Positions 11,201 through 21,142 of a stretch of 64,000 nt of DNA are shown one piece after another. Each line of letters opens with the position of its first letter. Within the stretch, counting starts at the first letter, position 1. The DNA is from Musa acuminata AAA Group. Its lineage: Eukaryota > Streptophyta > Magnoliopsida > Zingiberales > Musaceae. Both the position numbers and the translations under genes were made by a program. The DNA is taken from assembly GCF_036884655.1 (NCBI RefSeq), contig NC_088359.1, positions 14,427,501 through 14,491,500 of the forward strand, written 5' to 3'. The notes beneath the pieces are model-generated. The model saw only the letters and a program-made list of their open reading frames with translations, was not told the origin of the DNA and did not search any database.

Positions 11201-12137
11201 GCTATCCACAGTAAAGGTTTGGTTATCTAGACACTTCTCCATAAAGGACTTAGGGGAAGCATCCTATATCTTGGGGATTAGAATCTATAGAGATAGATCC
11301 AAGAGGATGCTTGGCTTGTCCCAGTCCAGGTACATAGAAACCATTGTCAAAAGGTTTGACATGGAAAATTCCAAGAGAGGTCTCATACCGATGAGACATG
11401 GGATATCGCTTTCTACGAGTATGTCCCCAAAGACTCCAGAAGAAAGGGCAAACATGAATATAATACCTTATGCCTCAGTAATAGGGTCTATCATGTATGC
11501 CATGCTATGTACTAGGCCTGATATAGCGTATGCTCTGAGTGTCACAAGCAAGTATCAGGCGGATCCAGGCTTGAGCATTGGAAAGCAGTAAAGTGTATCC
11601 TTAAGTACTTGAGAAGGACTAAGGATCTTTTACTAGTATATGGAGGTAATAGCCTTAAGATTGAAGGCTACACTGACTCAAGTTTTCAGTCTGATGTCGA
11701 TGATAGCAAGTCGAATTCAGGGTATGTGTACACCTTGAATGGAGGAGCAGTGTGCTGGAAGAGTTCCAAGCAAGATACCACTGCTGACTCGACCACAGAG
11801 GCGGAGTACATTACTGCATCAGATGCAGCAAAGGAGGGAGTCTTGGTGAAGAAGTTCATCACAGATTTGGGAGTCGTGCCGGGTAGCGAGGAGCCGATCT
11901 CCTTATATTGCGACAACAACGGGGCGATAACTCAAATAAGGGAACCCGGGTCTCATCAGAAGTGTTCTGAGGAGGTTCCAGCTTATCAGAGAGATTGTAA
12001 CCCGAGGAGATGTAGCAGTTGAAAGAGTTCCATCCGAAGATAACATTGCAGATCCACTGACAAAGCCGTTGTCTCATTTTGTCTTTGAGCATCACAGGGG
12101 TCTGATGGGGATTAGACACATAGGTGATTGGCTTTAG
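8266..12137 (+). pseudogene. Element B gag-pol polyprotein, decayed
   Basis: The start is the ATG at 8266 (MSLSNPLRG), followed by a UBN2-type Gag. The CCHC knuckle (CFHCGKDGH, ending in NC) is near 8985-9030 and the protease motif WVLDTGSAYH near 9123. The integrase zinc region (MWHCRLGHIHERR, then CEPC) is near 9530-9640, and the integrase core with HSDVCGPM and SDRGGEY is at 9715-9930. RT with QMDVKTAFLNG and VLYVDDILIIG is near 10900-11190, and RNase H with GYTDSSFQSD is near 11665. The natural TAG is at 12135-12137. In-frame stops lie at 8443, 8593, 9012, 9999 and 10089, most from TGG or CAG by one transition. Frameshifts lie near 8680, 10150-10260, 11585 and 11960. The gene is non-functional. 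Confidence 0.9.
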
Positions 12138-12140
12138 GTC

Positions 12141-12151
12141 AAGTGAGAGAT
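12141..12151 (+). promoter_or_regulatory. Degenerate polypurine tract of element B
   Basis: AAGTGAGAGAT directly precedes the 3' LTR. Relatives usually have AAGTGGGAGA, so a G-to-A change probably altered it. Confidence 0.6.
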
Positions 12152-13640
12152 TGCTAGTCATAAGTGCCCAGCAAGCCAATCACGTGAGTGATGGCACGTG
12201 TGACTTGATACAGAATCTTTTTGCTTATTATATTTTGGCATATATCACTTTATAACTATTGCATAAATGCATACATATATTGTGATGTCCTTGGATTTGT
12301 GTAATGAGAATCGGATCGTGATGAGATCACGATAATGAGATCGATTCACCTTTAAACACATATCCTAAATAATCCCTGTCATAGGTTACTCGAGAGGGAC
12401 ATCGTGATAACCGGATAGACTGGTGTGCTGTATACCCGTCCATATGATGGATGCAGCTGGTCTCATAGCTGCTCGTGTAGGGACACTAGGGATACAGTAC
12501 AGGTGCTCATTGGAGAATGAGTTCACTGATTAATCCGATTACGGAATGCTGGATGGTTGATGATGCCTTATTGTCAGACAGCGATTTCGTAGTCCTAGTG
12601 GTGTATCTGGTCCTTAGACTTGAGACACCAAGGATGTCCTGTATGAGTGCTCCACTCTTTGATACCAGACTTATAGGTTTGGCTGTCCCAGATCTAGTAC
12701 AACTGGTCATTGGGAGTGGTAGTCGACCTTACGAAGGCTATTGAGTGTCGATAGAGGATCATCCACTCTCGGCGTCATGAGAGGAATATCCCATGTGTTC
12801 TTGCTCAGACAAATCCCTGGCCAGGGTCATTCGGGTTGAGAGAGAAAGAGTTCTCCGGGAGAATCCGATTAGAGCGAGACTCGAGTAGAAACCGTATGGG
12901 TCTGACAACACCATGCTCGATATACGGTCTATGGGATATTAGATGGATGAGGGATTATAGGTACACGGTAATTGAGGACAGACAGGTCCAATGGATTGGA
13001 TTCCCTTGTATTGTCTGGGGACTACGGCGTAGTGGCCTAGTACGTCCGTATTCGATGAGTCAAGTGAATTATTACAAAGATAATAATTCATTGAGTTAGA
13101 AGGAGTTCTGACGGGTATGACTCACGGCCAGCTCGATATTGGGCCTAGAGGGTCACACACATATGGTAGGTATTGCTTTGAGTAGAGGTTCGGATATGAG
13201 ATATCCGACGGAGCCCTTGTCTTATTAGATGTAGATCCAATACCCACTAGGGGAGGACCCATTAGGGTTTGACAGGGGACCTCTATAAATAGGAGGGATT
13301 CAGAGCCTCATAGGCTGGAGTCTTTGCTTGCCTTTCCTATTCTCCTCTTCCTCTCCACCTCAGAGTAGGCTTGGAGTCTTGAGGAGCGTCGTCGCAACCC
13401 TGCTGTGTGGATCACCGCAAGAGAGGAGGACGCTTGACCTCCTTCACCCTCTCCTAAGGATCTGTAAGGAAATAGGGATATACGATCTCCCTAGGTAACA
13501 CAATCTATACGCAGTTTCATGTTTCGCGGATTTTTGCGCACCAATCTTCGCACGACGACGAACATCTTTTTGGGAATCGGGGATTTTGTTTTCTTGTTCT
13601 TCCGCTGCGCATGTGATGTCGCCCCCAAGATTTCCCAACA
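12152..13640 (+). repeat. 3' LTR of element B
   Basis: 1489 bp, the same length as the 5' LTR, with scattered substitutions and intact TG...CA ends (ending TTTCCCAACA). TATA box TATAAATA at 13284-13291. The right TSD AATCC follows at 13641-13645. Confidence 0.92.
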
Positions 13641-13689
13641 AATCCTTGGCTGCGCATAAGGAGAGATATGGCGTCGCTTGAGAGACTTG

Positions 13690-14830
13690 GCTCATGCGCG
13701 GCCAGCACGTAGCCTTGCTGCCTCGCTGCCTCAGCCACTCGGCCTCGTGCGCAGCCAGCAAGCAGCATCGCTGCCTCGGCCACTCGGCCTCATGCGCAGC
13801 CAACATGCTGCCTCGCTACCTCGGCCCCTCGGCCTCATGCGCGGCCAACACGCTGCCTCGCTGCCTCGGCCTCATGCGCAACCGGCAAGCAGCATCGTTG
13901 CCTCGGCCATTCGGCCACATGCGCAGCCAACACGCTGCCTCGCTGCCTCGGCCCCTCGGCCTCATGCGCGGCCAACACGCTGCCTCGCTGCCTCGGCCAC
14001 TCGGCCTCGCGCGCAGCCAGCACGCTGCCTCGCTGCCTCGGCCTCATGCGCAGCCGGCAAGCAGCATCGTTGCCTCGGCCATTCGGCCACATGCGCAGCC
14101 AACACGCTGCCTCGCTGCCTCGGCCCCTCAGCCTCATGCGCGGCCAACACGCTGCCTCGCTGCCTCGGCCACTCGGCCTCGCGCGCAGCCAGCACGCAGC
14201 CTCGCTGCCTCGGCCTCATGCGCAGCCGGCAAGCAGCATCGCTGCCTCGGCCATTCGGCCACATGCGCAGCCAACACGCTGCCTCGCTGCCTCAGCCACT
14301 CGGCCTCATGCGCAGCCAGCACGCAGCCTCGCTGCCTCAGCCACTCGGCCTCGTGCGCAGCCAGCACGCAGCCTCACTGCCTCGGCCTCATGCGCAGCTG
14401 GCAAGCAGCATCGCTGCCTCGGCCACTCGGTCACATGCGCAGCCAACACGCTGCCTCGCTGCCTCGGCCTCGTGTGCAGCCAGCACGCAGCCTCGCTGCC
14501 TCGGCCTCATGCGCAGCCAGCACGCTGCCTCGGCCCCTCAGCCTCGTTCGCAGCCAACAAGCGGCCTCATGCAAACACGCTGCCTTGCTGCCTCGCTGCC
14601 TCGGCCACTCGGCCACATGCGCAGCCAACACGCTGCCTCGCTGCCTCGGCCACTCGGCCACATGCGCAGCCGGCAAGCAGCATCGCTGCCTCGGCCACTC
14701 GGCCACATGCGCAGCTGCCTCGTCCACTCGGCCTCGTGCGTAGCCAGCACGCAACCTCGCTACCTCGGCCACTCGGCCACATGCGCAGCCAACGTGCTGC
14801 ACGCTGCCTCGGCCCCATGCGCGGTCTATC
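13690..14830 (+). repeat. 172-bp higher-order tandem array
   Basis: Monomers of about 40-45 bp (CCTCGCTGCCTCGGCCACTC followed by a CATGCGCAGCC segment) are grouped into a 172-bp unit. The landmark CATGCGCA at the start of the CGGCAAGCAGC monomer occurs at 13873, 14045, 14217 and 14389, exactly 172 bp apart each time. Monomers vary inside a unit but are conserved at the same position between units. Long open frames on both strands here are products of this GC-rich repetition. Confidence 0.85.
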
Positions 14831-15940
14831 CGCCTACACCGAGCACCTAGGCCAATCACTACCGAGATCCACCTCGGTGCGGCCCGACCGCCTGTCATGT
14901 TCCTCGGCCGCGTGGTGCCCGAGGACACGTCCTCGCGTCCTGCCCGCTTGATCGTGCTACTCGGTCGCATGACCCTCGCGACCACGCCTGCGCGGTCACC
15001 CCGCCTACGTCGTGCTCCTTGGCCCCATGTTCCCGAGACAGACCAGTGCCGCCAGTACGCCCGCGTCGTGCCCCTCGGCTCTATAAACCCCGAGACACGT
15101 CTACACGGCCAGCCTGCCCGCGCCGAACTCCATGGCCCTATCCACCTGGTTCACGCCCCTCGGCCGCGGCTTGCCTGCGTCGAACCCCTCAGCTCCATGC
15201 TTGCCAAGCACACCACCTCGGTCGCAGCCTGCCAACACCGAGCACCTCGGCAACTCTCTGCCGAAATCCCACCTCAGCGCAACCTGCCCGCCTGAGCGGT
15301 GTCCCTCGGTCGCAGCCTGCCTGCACCGAGCACCTCGGCCAATCTCTGCCGAGACCCACCTCGGCGCGGCCCGACCGCCTGTCGTGTTCCTCGGCCGCGT
15401 GGTGCCCGAGGCCACGTCCTCGCGTCCTGCCCGCCTGATCGTGCTACTCGGCCGCATGGCCCTCGCGACCACGCCTGCGCGGTCTGCTCGCCTGCGTCGT
15501 GCTACTCGGCAGCATGATGACCGAGACCACACCTGCGCGGCCTGCCCGCCTGCGTCGTGCTCCTCGCCTCCATCATCCCCGAGACACACCTGCGCGACCA
15601 GACCGCCTGCGTCGTGCTCCTTGGCTCCATGTTCCCGAGACAGACCAGTGCCGCCAGTACGCCTGCGTCGTGTCCCTCGGCTCCATAAACCCCGAGAAAC
15701 GCCTGGGCGGCCAGCCTGCCCGCACCGAACTCCTCGACCATATCCATCGCCTTGCCCACCTGGGTTACGTCCCTCGGCCGCAGCCTGCCTGCGCCGAGTG
15801 CCTCGGCTCCATGCTTGCCGAGTCCACCACATCGGTCGCGTAATGCCCAAGGCCGCCACCTCGGTCGCATAATGCCCGAGGCCTCCTCAGTCGCTCAATG
15901 CTCGAGGACACCCCCTTTTGGCTTTACGCCACCCGAGACC
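14831..15940 (+). repeat. Degenerate CTCGG-rich repeats with duplicated segments
   Basis: Irregular units have the pattern GCCTGCGTCGTGCTCCTCGG, alternating with CCCGAGACCACGCC-type segments. A segment beginning around 15012 recurs around 15610 and again around 19437. All three contain the phrases CCATGTTCCCGAGACAGACC and CCAGTGCCGCCAGTACGCC. No gene is seen. Confidence 0.7.
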
Positions 15941-16394
15941 ACGCCTGCGCGGCCTGCCCGCCTGCGTCGTGCTCCTCGGCTCTTCGGCTTTACGCCACCC
16001 GAGACCACGCCCTGCGCGGCCTGCCCGCCTGCGTCGTGCTCATCGGCTCTTCGGCTTTACGCCACCCGAGACAACGCCCTGCGCGGCCTGCCCGCCTGCG
16101 TCGTGCTCCTCGGCTCTTCGGCTTTACGCCACCCGAGACCACGCCTGCGCGGCCTGCCCGCCTGCCTGCGCCGAGTGCCTCGGCTCCATGCTTGCCGAGT
16201 CCACCACCTCGGTCGCGTAATGCCCGACGTCGCCACCTCGGTCGCATAATGCCCGAGGCCACCTCGGTCGCATAATGCCCGAGGCCTCCTCGGTCGCTTA
16301 ATGCTCGAGGACACCCCCTTCGGCTTCACGCCTGCGCGGCCTGCCCGCCTGCGTCGTGCTCCTCGGCTCTTCGGCTTTATGCCACCTGAGACCA
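15940..16394 (+). repeat. 66-bp tandem array, first part
   Basis: Units of about 66 bp read CGCCTGCGCGGCCTGCCCGC, then CTGCGTCGTGCTCCTCGGCT, then CTTCGGCTTTACGCCACCCG, then AGACCA. Some units carry one extra C. The array is cut by solo LTR D exactly inside a unit, and joining the two flanks at the TSD restores the unit. Confidence 0.85.
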
Positions 16395-16399
16395 CGCCT
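16395..16399. repeat. Left target-site duplication of solo LTR D (CGCCT)
   Basis: CGCCT stands immediately before TGTCACG at 16400. The same five bases are at 19026-19030 after the element. Confidence 0.9.
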
Positions 16400-19025
16400 T
16401 GTCACGCCCCTAAAAATATCCATGATATTTAAAATTTTTCGTCACAACTAACCCAGGATCCAAACACACATTTGAGGTCACTAAGAAAACATTCAGATCA
16501 AAAATTTCACTTCTATAATCTACCAATTCATAACCCTGTGCAATTCATAAACATAGCACACATCACTCGATAATTCATACAATCTGAACTCGACTCATCA
16601 AAATAAAAACCACAATATAAATCCACATGTGGGGAAATCTATGCAGTCACCACAATCATCGATTTACCATGAGTTCATATCATTACACGAATTTAATTTA
16701 ACATTCCAAAACCCTATACATGAGGGATCCTTTAACTTACACAAAATCCACAGGTTTAGATTCATAGTCACATTTCATCAGATGCAAGGTAGCTTATACA
16801 CAACTACATATATGCTAACAAAAGTTCTGCCCAACGTCTTCTAAACTTTCCACTGCCTCAGCCCATTCTTAACATTTAAGCAAGCGATACGCTATCCTGA
16901 AAAATTTATCAACAAACGGGGTGAGCATAAAGAGCTCAGCAAGTGACTAACATATCCATATCAAAATAGTACAATTTCCAAAGAGATACAGTTTCAAAAC
17001 ACAAAGCAGAATATACGATTTCGTAGACATAATATCATTAGGAGCAGAATCACAATTGTCCTTTTAATCATACATATTTGGTTCCTGACAGATGGGGCAT
17101 AGAGTAATTGGAGCATATCAGAAACAAAGGAAACATATCGGAGCTTATCAATGGCATATAAAATGTTCCAAAACACATCAACGACATATGGAACATTACG
17201 AAGCAAACTCAACAGTGAAGGAAGCATTTCAGAGCATATCAAACTCATATGTCGTATAGAAGCTCAAACGTCGTCCTTGACGTTGCAATCATATCATACT
17301 TATCTAGAGCAGGAACAGAAATAACTCACCAAGACTCTGGATGTCATATCAAACATATAGAGGGTGTAGTGGGATCTCAGTCAGAATGTGATTCATCCAT
17401 TTCTGAATGACCACCTGACAAAAGTCTCCCACGTCTGGGAGCTCCATCCACCCACGTCTAGGTGAAGTCAAAGGGGGCCGGCAGAGCATCGCAGGCTCTA
17501 AGCAATATCCCACATAGCGGGACCCCACATAGTGGGCAAATAAGCGCATACCAGAATATCCCACATAGCGGGACCCCACATAGCGGGCAAATCAGCGCAT
17601 ACCCTTTACCATTTCTGGCAAAGGTCCAGACAATCCCACACACCAGAGTACAAGAAGGCAGTTTCAACAAAATGCAGCATATAACGGAAGCACACGCGGA
17701 ACAACCAAACGTACATGTGCCTTTTCAAAAACAATGTGATGCAAGGAACAAATCTCTCACAAAAGTATTCATTTTAGGGAAAGAATTGAAAGCAAGAGTG
17801 TACAGGGATTCCAAGCAATCATAACCAGCTCAATTCCAATAAGAAGGTTAGGCGAATTCAAGTATCCAAAGGAAATGGAACAGAATACGTGAAATCGACC
17901 AAAGCTCGATTTCGGACAGAATTCCAGTGGCACATCAAACAAATATTTCAGAATAACAAATATGCTCCAATACCCATAAGAAGGCTAGGGTTGAACCATA
18001 TATCAGTCTATATTCGGATGGAACAGATTTCATATGAAACAGGGCTCCCAACACAGAGTTACCTCTGATTTGGTAACATAAGGTCAAAATCACAATCACT
18101 GGTTTGCAGACTTTATAGGATCGGATTCAACAGACGATAGGGTGAGCAATTGAACTCCAAAATTTTCAAACTATATGTCAAAAGAGAGAATTTCAAGTCT
18201 AGTTTCAAATAAAATCAGTTTGGTACAAATCAGAATTTTCAACAGGGAGTTATAGGCGTTTTAGTATCGAAAGGTCAGAAATCTTGAACTCTGTTTTACA
18301 GCGTCTATAGGTTCTTTTGAAACAAATTTTTGGGTAAGTATTCGGTGTCCAAAATCTACAAAATCGGTGTCAAAAGAAAGACATACGAGTCTAATTTCAA
18401 ACAAAAATAGTTCCTGCATGAATTCTCATTCTGTACTAAAACTTAGGGCCGAAACAGTGCTTAGGGGTCAGTTTACCGAAAACTTTCAGAATCCATAGTT
18501 CTATGTCCAAAGAGAAACATATCAGTTTCTAAATAAAAATCTTCCAATTTATTTTGAATCAACATAAAAACAGAGTCAAATACTTATGTAGGATGGGGTT
18601 AGAACACTTGCCTTTGCAAATTTTGACCCGAAGTAACAAGATTAAAGCAAAAACCCTAAAAGCCCCAAATTTTCTTTCTCTTCTCCTTCTTCTTCTTCTT
18701 CTTCTTCTTCTTCTTTTCTTTCCCTGATCACCCACGAGCTGCCTCCTCTGCTTCCTTAACAACGAAGGCAGAGAGGCTTAAGCGGTGGAATTTGTCATTT
18801 GGTGCATTTTGCAGTTTAGTCCTTGTTTTTATCATATTCACGATTAGGTCCTTAGGGTTTACATATAGGTCCTCAGATTCTTTCTTCTTTTTTTTTTGAA
18901 CAGATCTCCCAAATCTTACAAATAGGTTACCTCTAATTCATACTCTATTTCTTTTGTCAATTAAAATAGATGCTTACATTATCACCAAAAATTCATACGA
19001 ACATTCGGAAATGAGGGGTGTTACA
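16400..19025 (-). mobile_element. Element D: Gypsy solo LTR, same family as element E
   Basis: 2626 bp with TGTCACGCCCC at the left and GGGGTGTTACA at the right. In reverse complement it therefore starts TGTAACACCCC and ends GGGGCGTGACA, matching the 5' LTR of element E at 42055-44699 along its length. The 5-bp TSD CGCCT on both sides, with no internal region, shows a solo LTR left by recombination between two LTRs. A CTT microsatellite lies at about 18680-18716 (GAA in element orientation). A 51-bp duplication lies at 17504-17602. No gene is present. Confidence 0.92.
17504..17602. repeat. 51-bp tandem duplication in solo LTR D
   Basis: Two units begin at 17504 and 17555. Each contains two short copies of CCACATAGCGGG. 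The neighbouring single-copy segment at 17604-17632 corresponds to the 35-bp unit that is amplified about fourfold at 43432-43571 in element E. Confidence 0.8.
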
Positions 19026-19390
19026 CGCCTGCGCGGCCTGCCCGCCTGCGTCGTGCTCCTCGGCTCTTCGGCTTTACGCCACCCGAGACCACGCCTGCGC
19101 GGCCTGCCCGCCTGCGTCGTGCTCCTCGGCTCTTCGGCTTTACGCCACCCGAGACCACGCCCTGCGCGGCCTGCCCGCCTGCGTCGTGCTCCTCGGCTCT
19201 TCGGCTTTACGCCACCCGAGACCACGCCTGCGCGGCCTGCCTGCCTGCGTCGTGCTCCTCGGCTCTTCGGCTTTACACCACCCGAGACCACGCCTGCGCG
19301 GCCTGCCCGCCTGCGTCGTGCTCCTCGGCTCTTCGGCTTTACGCCACCCGAGACCACACCTGCGCGGCCTGCCCGCTTGCGTCGTGCTCC
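19026..19390 (+). repeat. 66-bp tandem array, second part
   Basis: This continues the array interrupted by D. Units start at 19026, 19092 and so on, with about five and a half copies. Since 66 is a multiple of three, several frames stay open on both strands. Confidence 0.85.
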
Positions 19391-19784
19391 TCGCTTCCAT
19401 CATCCCCGAGACACACCTGCGTGACCAGACCGCCTACGTCATGCTCCTTGGCTCCATGTTCCCGAGACAGACCAGTGCCGCCAGTACGCCTGCGTCGTGC
19501 CCCTCGGCTCCATAAACCCCGAGATACATCTGTGCGGCCAGCCTGCCCGCGCCGAACTCCTCGACCATATCCATCGCCTTGCCCACCTGGGTTACGTCCC
19601 TCGGCCGCAGCCTGCCTGCGCCGAGTGCCTCGGCTCCATGCTTGCCGAGTCCACCACCTCGGTCGCGTAATGCCCGAGGCCGCCACCTCGGTCGCATAAT
19701 GCCCGAGGCCACCTCGGTCGCATAATGCCTGAGGCCTCCTCGGTCGCTTAATGCTCGAGGACACCCCCTTCGGCTTCACGCCTG
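19390..19784 (+). repeat. Duplicate of the 15.56-15.95 kb segment
   Basis: About 395 bp nearly identical to roughly 15558-15950, in the same orientation and again followed by 66-bp units. This shows that the array grew by duplication of multi-unit blocks as well as by single-unit slippage. Confidence 0.75.
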
Positions 19785-20410
19785 CGCGGCCTGCCCGCCT
19801 GCGTCGTGCTCCTCGGCTCTTCGGCTTCACGCCTGCGCGGCCTGCCCGCCTGCGTCGTGCTCGTCGGCTCTTTGGCTTTACGCCACCCAAGACTATGCCT
19901 GCGCGGCCTGCCCGCCTGCGTCATGCTCTTCGGCTTTACGCCACCCGAGACCACGCCTGCGCGGCCTGCCCGCCTGCGTCGTGCTCCTCGGCTCTTCGGC
20001 TTTACGCCACCCGAGACCATGCCTGCGCGGCCTGCCCGCCTGCGTCATGCTCCTCGGCTCTTCGGCTTTACGCCACCCGAGACCACGCCTGCGCGGCCTG
20101 CCCGCCTACGTCGTGCTCCTCGGCTCTTCGGCTTTACGCCACCCGAGACCATGCCTGCGCGGCCTGCCCGCCTGCGTCGTGCTCCTCGGCTCTTCGGCTT
20201 TACGCCACCCGAGACCACGCCAGCGCGGCCTGCCCGCCTGCGTCGTGCTCCTTGGCTCTTCAGCTTTACGCCACCCGAGACCACGCCTGCGCGGCCTGCC
20301 CGCCTGCGTCGTGCTCCTCGGCTCTTCGGCTTTACGCCACCCGAGACCACGCCTGCGCGGCCTGCCCGCCTGCGTCGTGCTCCTCGGCTCTTCGGCTTTA
20401 CGCCACCCAG
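19785..20410 (+). repeat. 66-bp tandem array, third part
   Basis: Around nine units of the 66-bp repeat. The first few are shortened, lacking the CTTTACGCCACCCG part, and the rest are full length. The array ends where the sequence turns into the promoter-proximal part of the LTR-like block. Confidence 0.85.
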
Positions 20411-21130
20411 CTCGCCTGCGTAGTGCTCCTCGGCCCTCATCGGCTCCATTTCTCCCGAGTACAACTCTGCTGGACTTCTTGACTGAATTACGCACCTCGG
20501 CCTCATGCTCCTCGAGACGCGCTCGCGCGACCGGCCCTTTTGCGTCATGCCCCTCGGATCTGCATGAACAACCTACCTAAAGTAAGAAGCCATGCATCGG
20601 ACTCCCTGCATGCAAAAACCGACCCATAGCTCCTTTCGGGGGGGCATATGATATGGACAAAAATGGCAATGTGACACGTCATCCCCTTGACCAACGCACT
20701 GCCCGAGGCTCGCCATACCCTGCAGCAGCTCGGCCTCCCACGCAACCAAAGGTACAGTCCTGCCTTGCATCAGGTAACCTCAAACCTCCTCTATAAACAC
20801 CCCCGAGCCCTTGGCCAAGAGGGGGAGGACACACTCAACACACCACACGGAGGTTTCTTCTCCTCCTAAACCCCCTCCACCTCTTTCGCTAACTTGATCG
20901 TCGAAGGGGTCGGGCCGAGCTCCCGGCCCGACCTGTGTGCAGGTGCGAGACGGTGTCGCCTCTTCCCAGCGCTGCGGCGGGGCTTCTTCCCGACCCGACT
21001 TACCGACCCGACCTCCCGACCCGAACCACCGAGCTCGGTCGCCGGGAGACCCCGAGGAGCGTCCCCAGAAAGATCCCCGTCATCCGGACCCGAACCAAGC
21101 CGCGACGGCCCCCGATGCCACGGCTAAAAA
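20411..21130 (+). promoter_or_regulatory. Promoter and transcribed-end region of LTR-like block C
   Basis: TATA box CTATAAACAC at 20801-20810 in unique, GC-rich sequence, followed by a CT-rich leader and then GGGTCGGGCCGAGCTCCCGG, a composition common in R-U5 of GC-rich plant LTRs. No clear TG...CA end or primer-binding site was found. The block ends as element A coding resumes. Confidence 0.5.
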
Positions 21131-21142
21131 AGTTACTTACCG

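Larger units (their letters stand above)
4979..13640 (+). mobile_element. Element B: Angela-like Copia LTR retrotransposon, structurally complete, coding-dead
   Basis: The element is 8662 bp with two 1489-bp LTRs and the TSD AATCC. It has an initiator-Met-type primer-binding site, an unusually long leader of about 1.8 kb, a gag-pol region at 8266-12137 and a degenerate polypurine tract. The domain order is gag, CCHC knuckle, protease, integrase, RT, RNase H, which is Copia. The long LTRs, total size and protein motifs suggest the Angela lineage, although this is by recognition rather than a search. It inserted at the edge between element A sequence (left flank) and block C (right flank). Stops and frameshifts show it cannot encode a full polyprotein. 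Confidence 0.93.
13646..21130 (+). mobile_element. Block C: GC-rich, tandem-repeat LTR-like sequence inside element A
   Basis: Without nested element D it is about 4.85 kb. The left part is tandem arrays of CTCGGCC-type repeats. The right end (20420-21130) looks like the downstream part of a plant LTR, with a TATA box at 20801 followed by a CT-rich leader and a GGTCGGGCCGAGC region. It therefore looks like a large LTR, or an LTR remnant, in plus orientation, probably Gypsy. Neither end could be fixed. The left edge is at or near the right TSD of element B, the right edge is somewhere in 21115-21150 where element A coding resumes, and no TSD was found. No genuine coding frame is present. Confidence 0.55.

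Noticed and set aside
13678..15870. Long open frames (up to 390 codons) in the CTCGGCC repeat arrays
   Set aside because: They follow the tandem repeats, occur on both strands at once and give low-complexity repeated peptides. They are products of stop-free repeat units.
18954..20580. Open frames up to 243 codons in the 66-bp array
   Set aside because: The 66-bp unit is divisible by three and free of stops in several frames, so open frames on both strands are automatic.
13646..21130. A clean target-site duplication for block C
   Set aside because: I compared the bases around 4970-4978 and 21115-21150 and found no shared five-mer in the right place, so the ends of C are left open.
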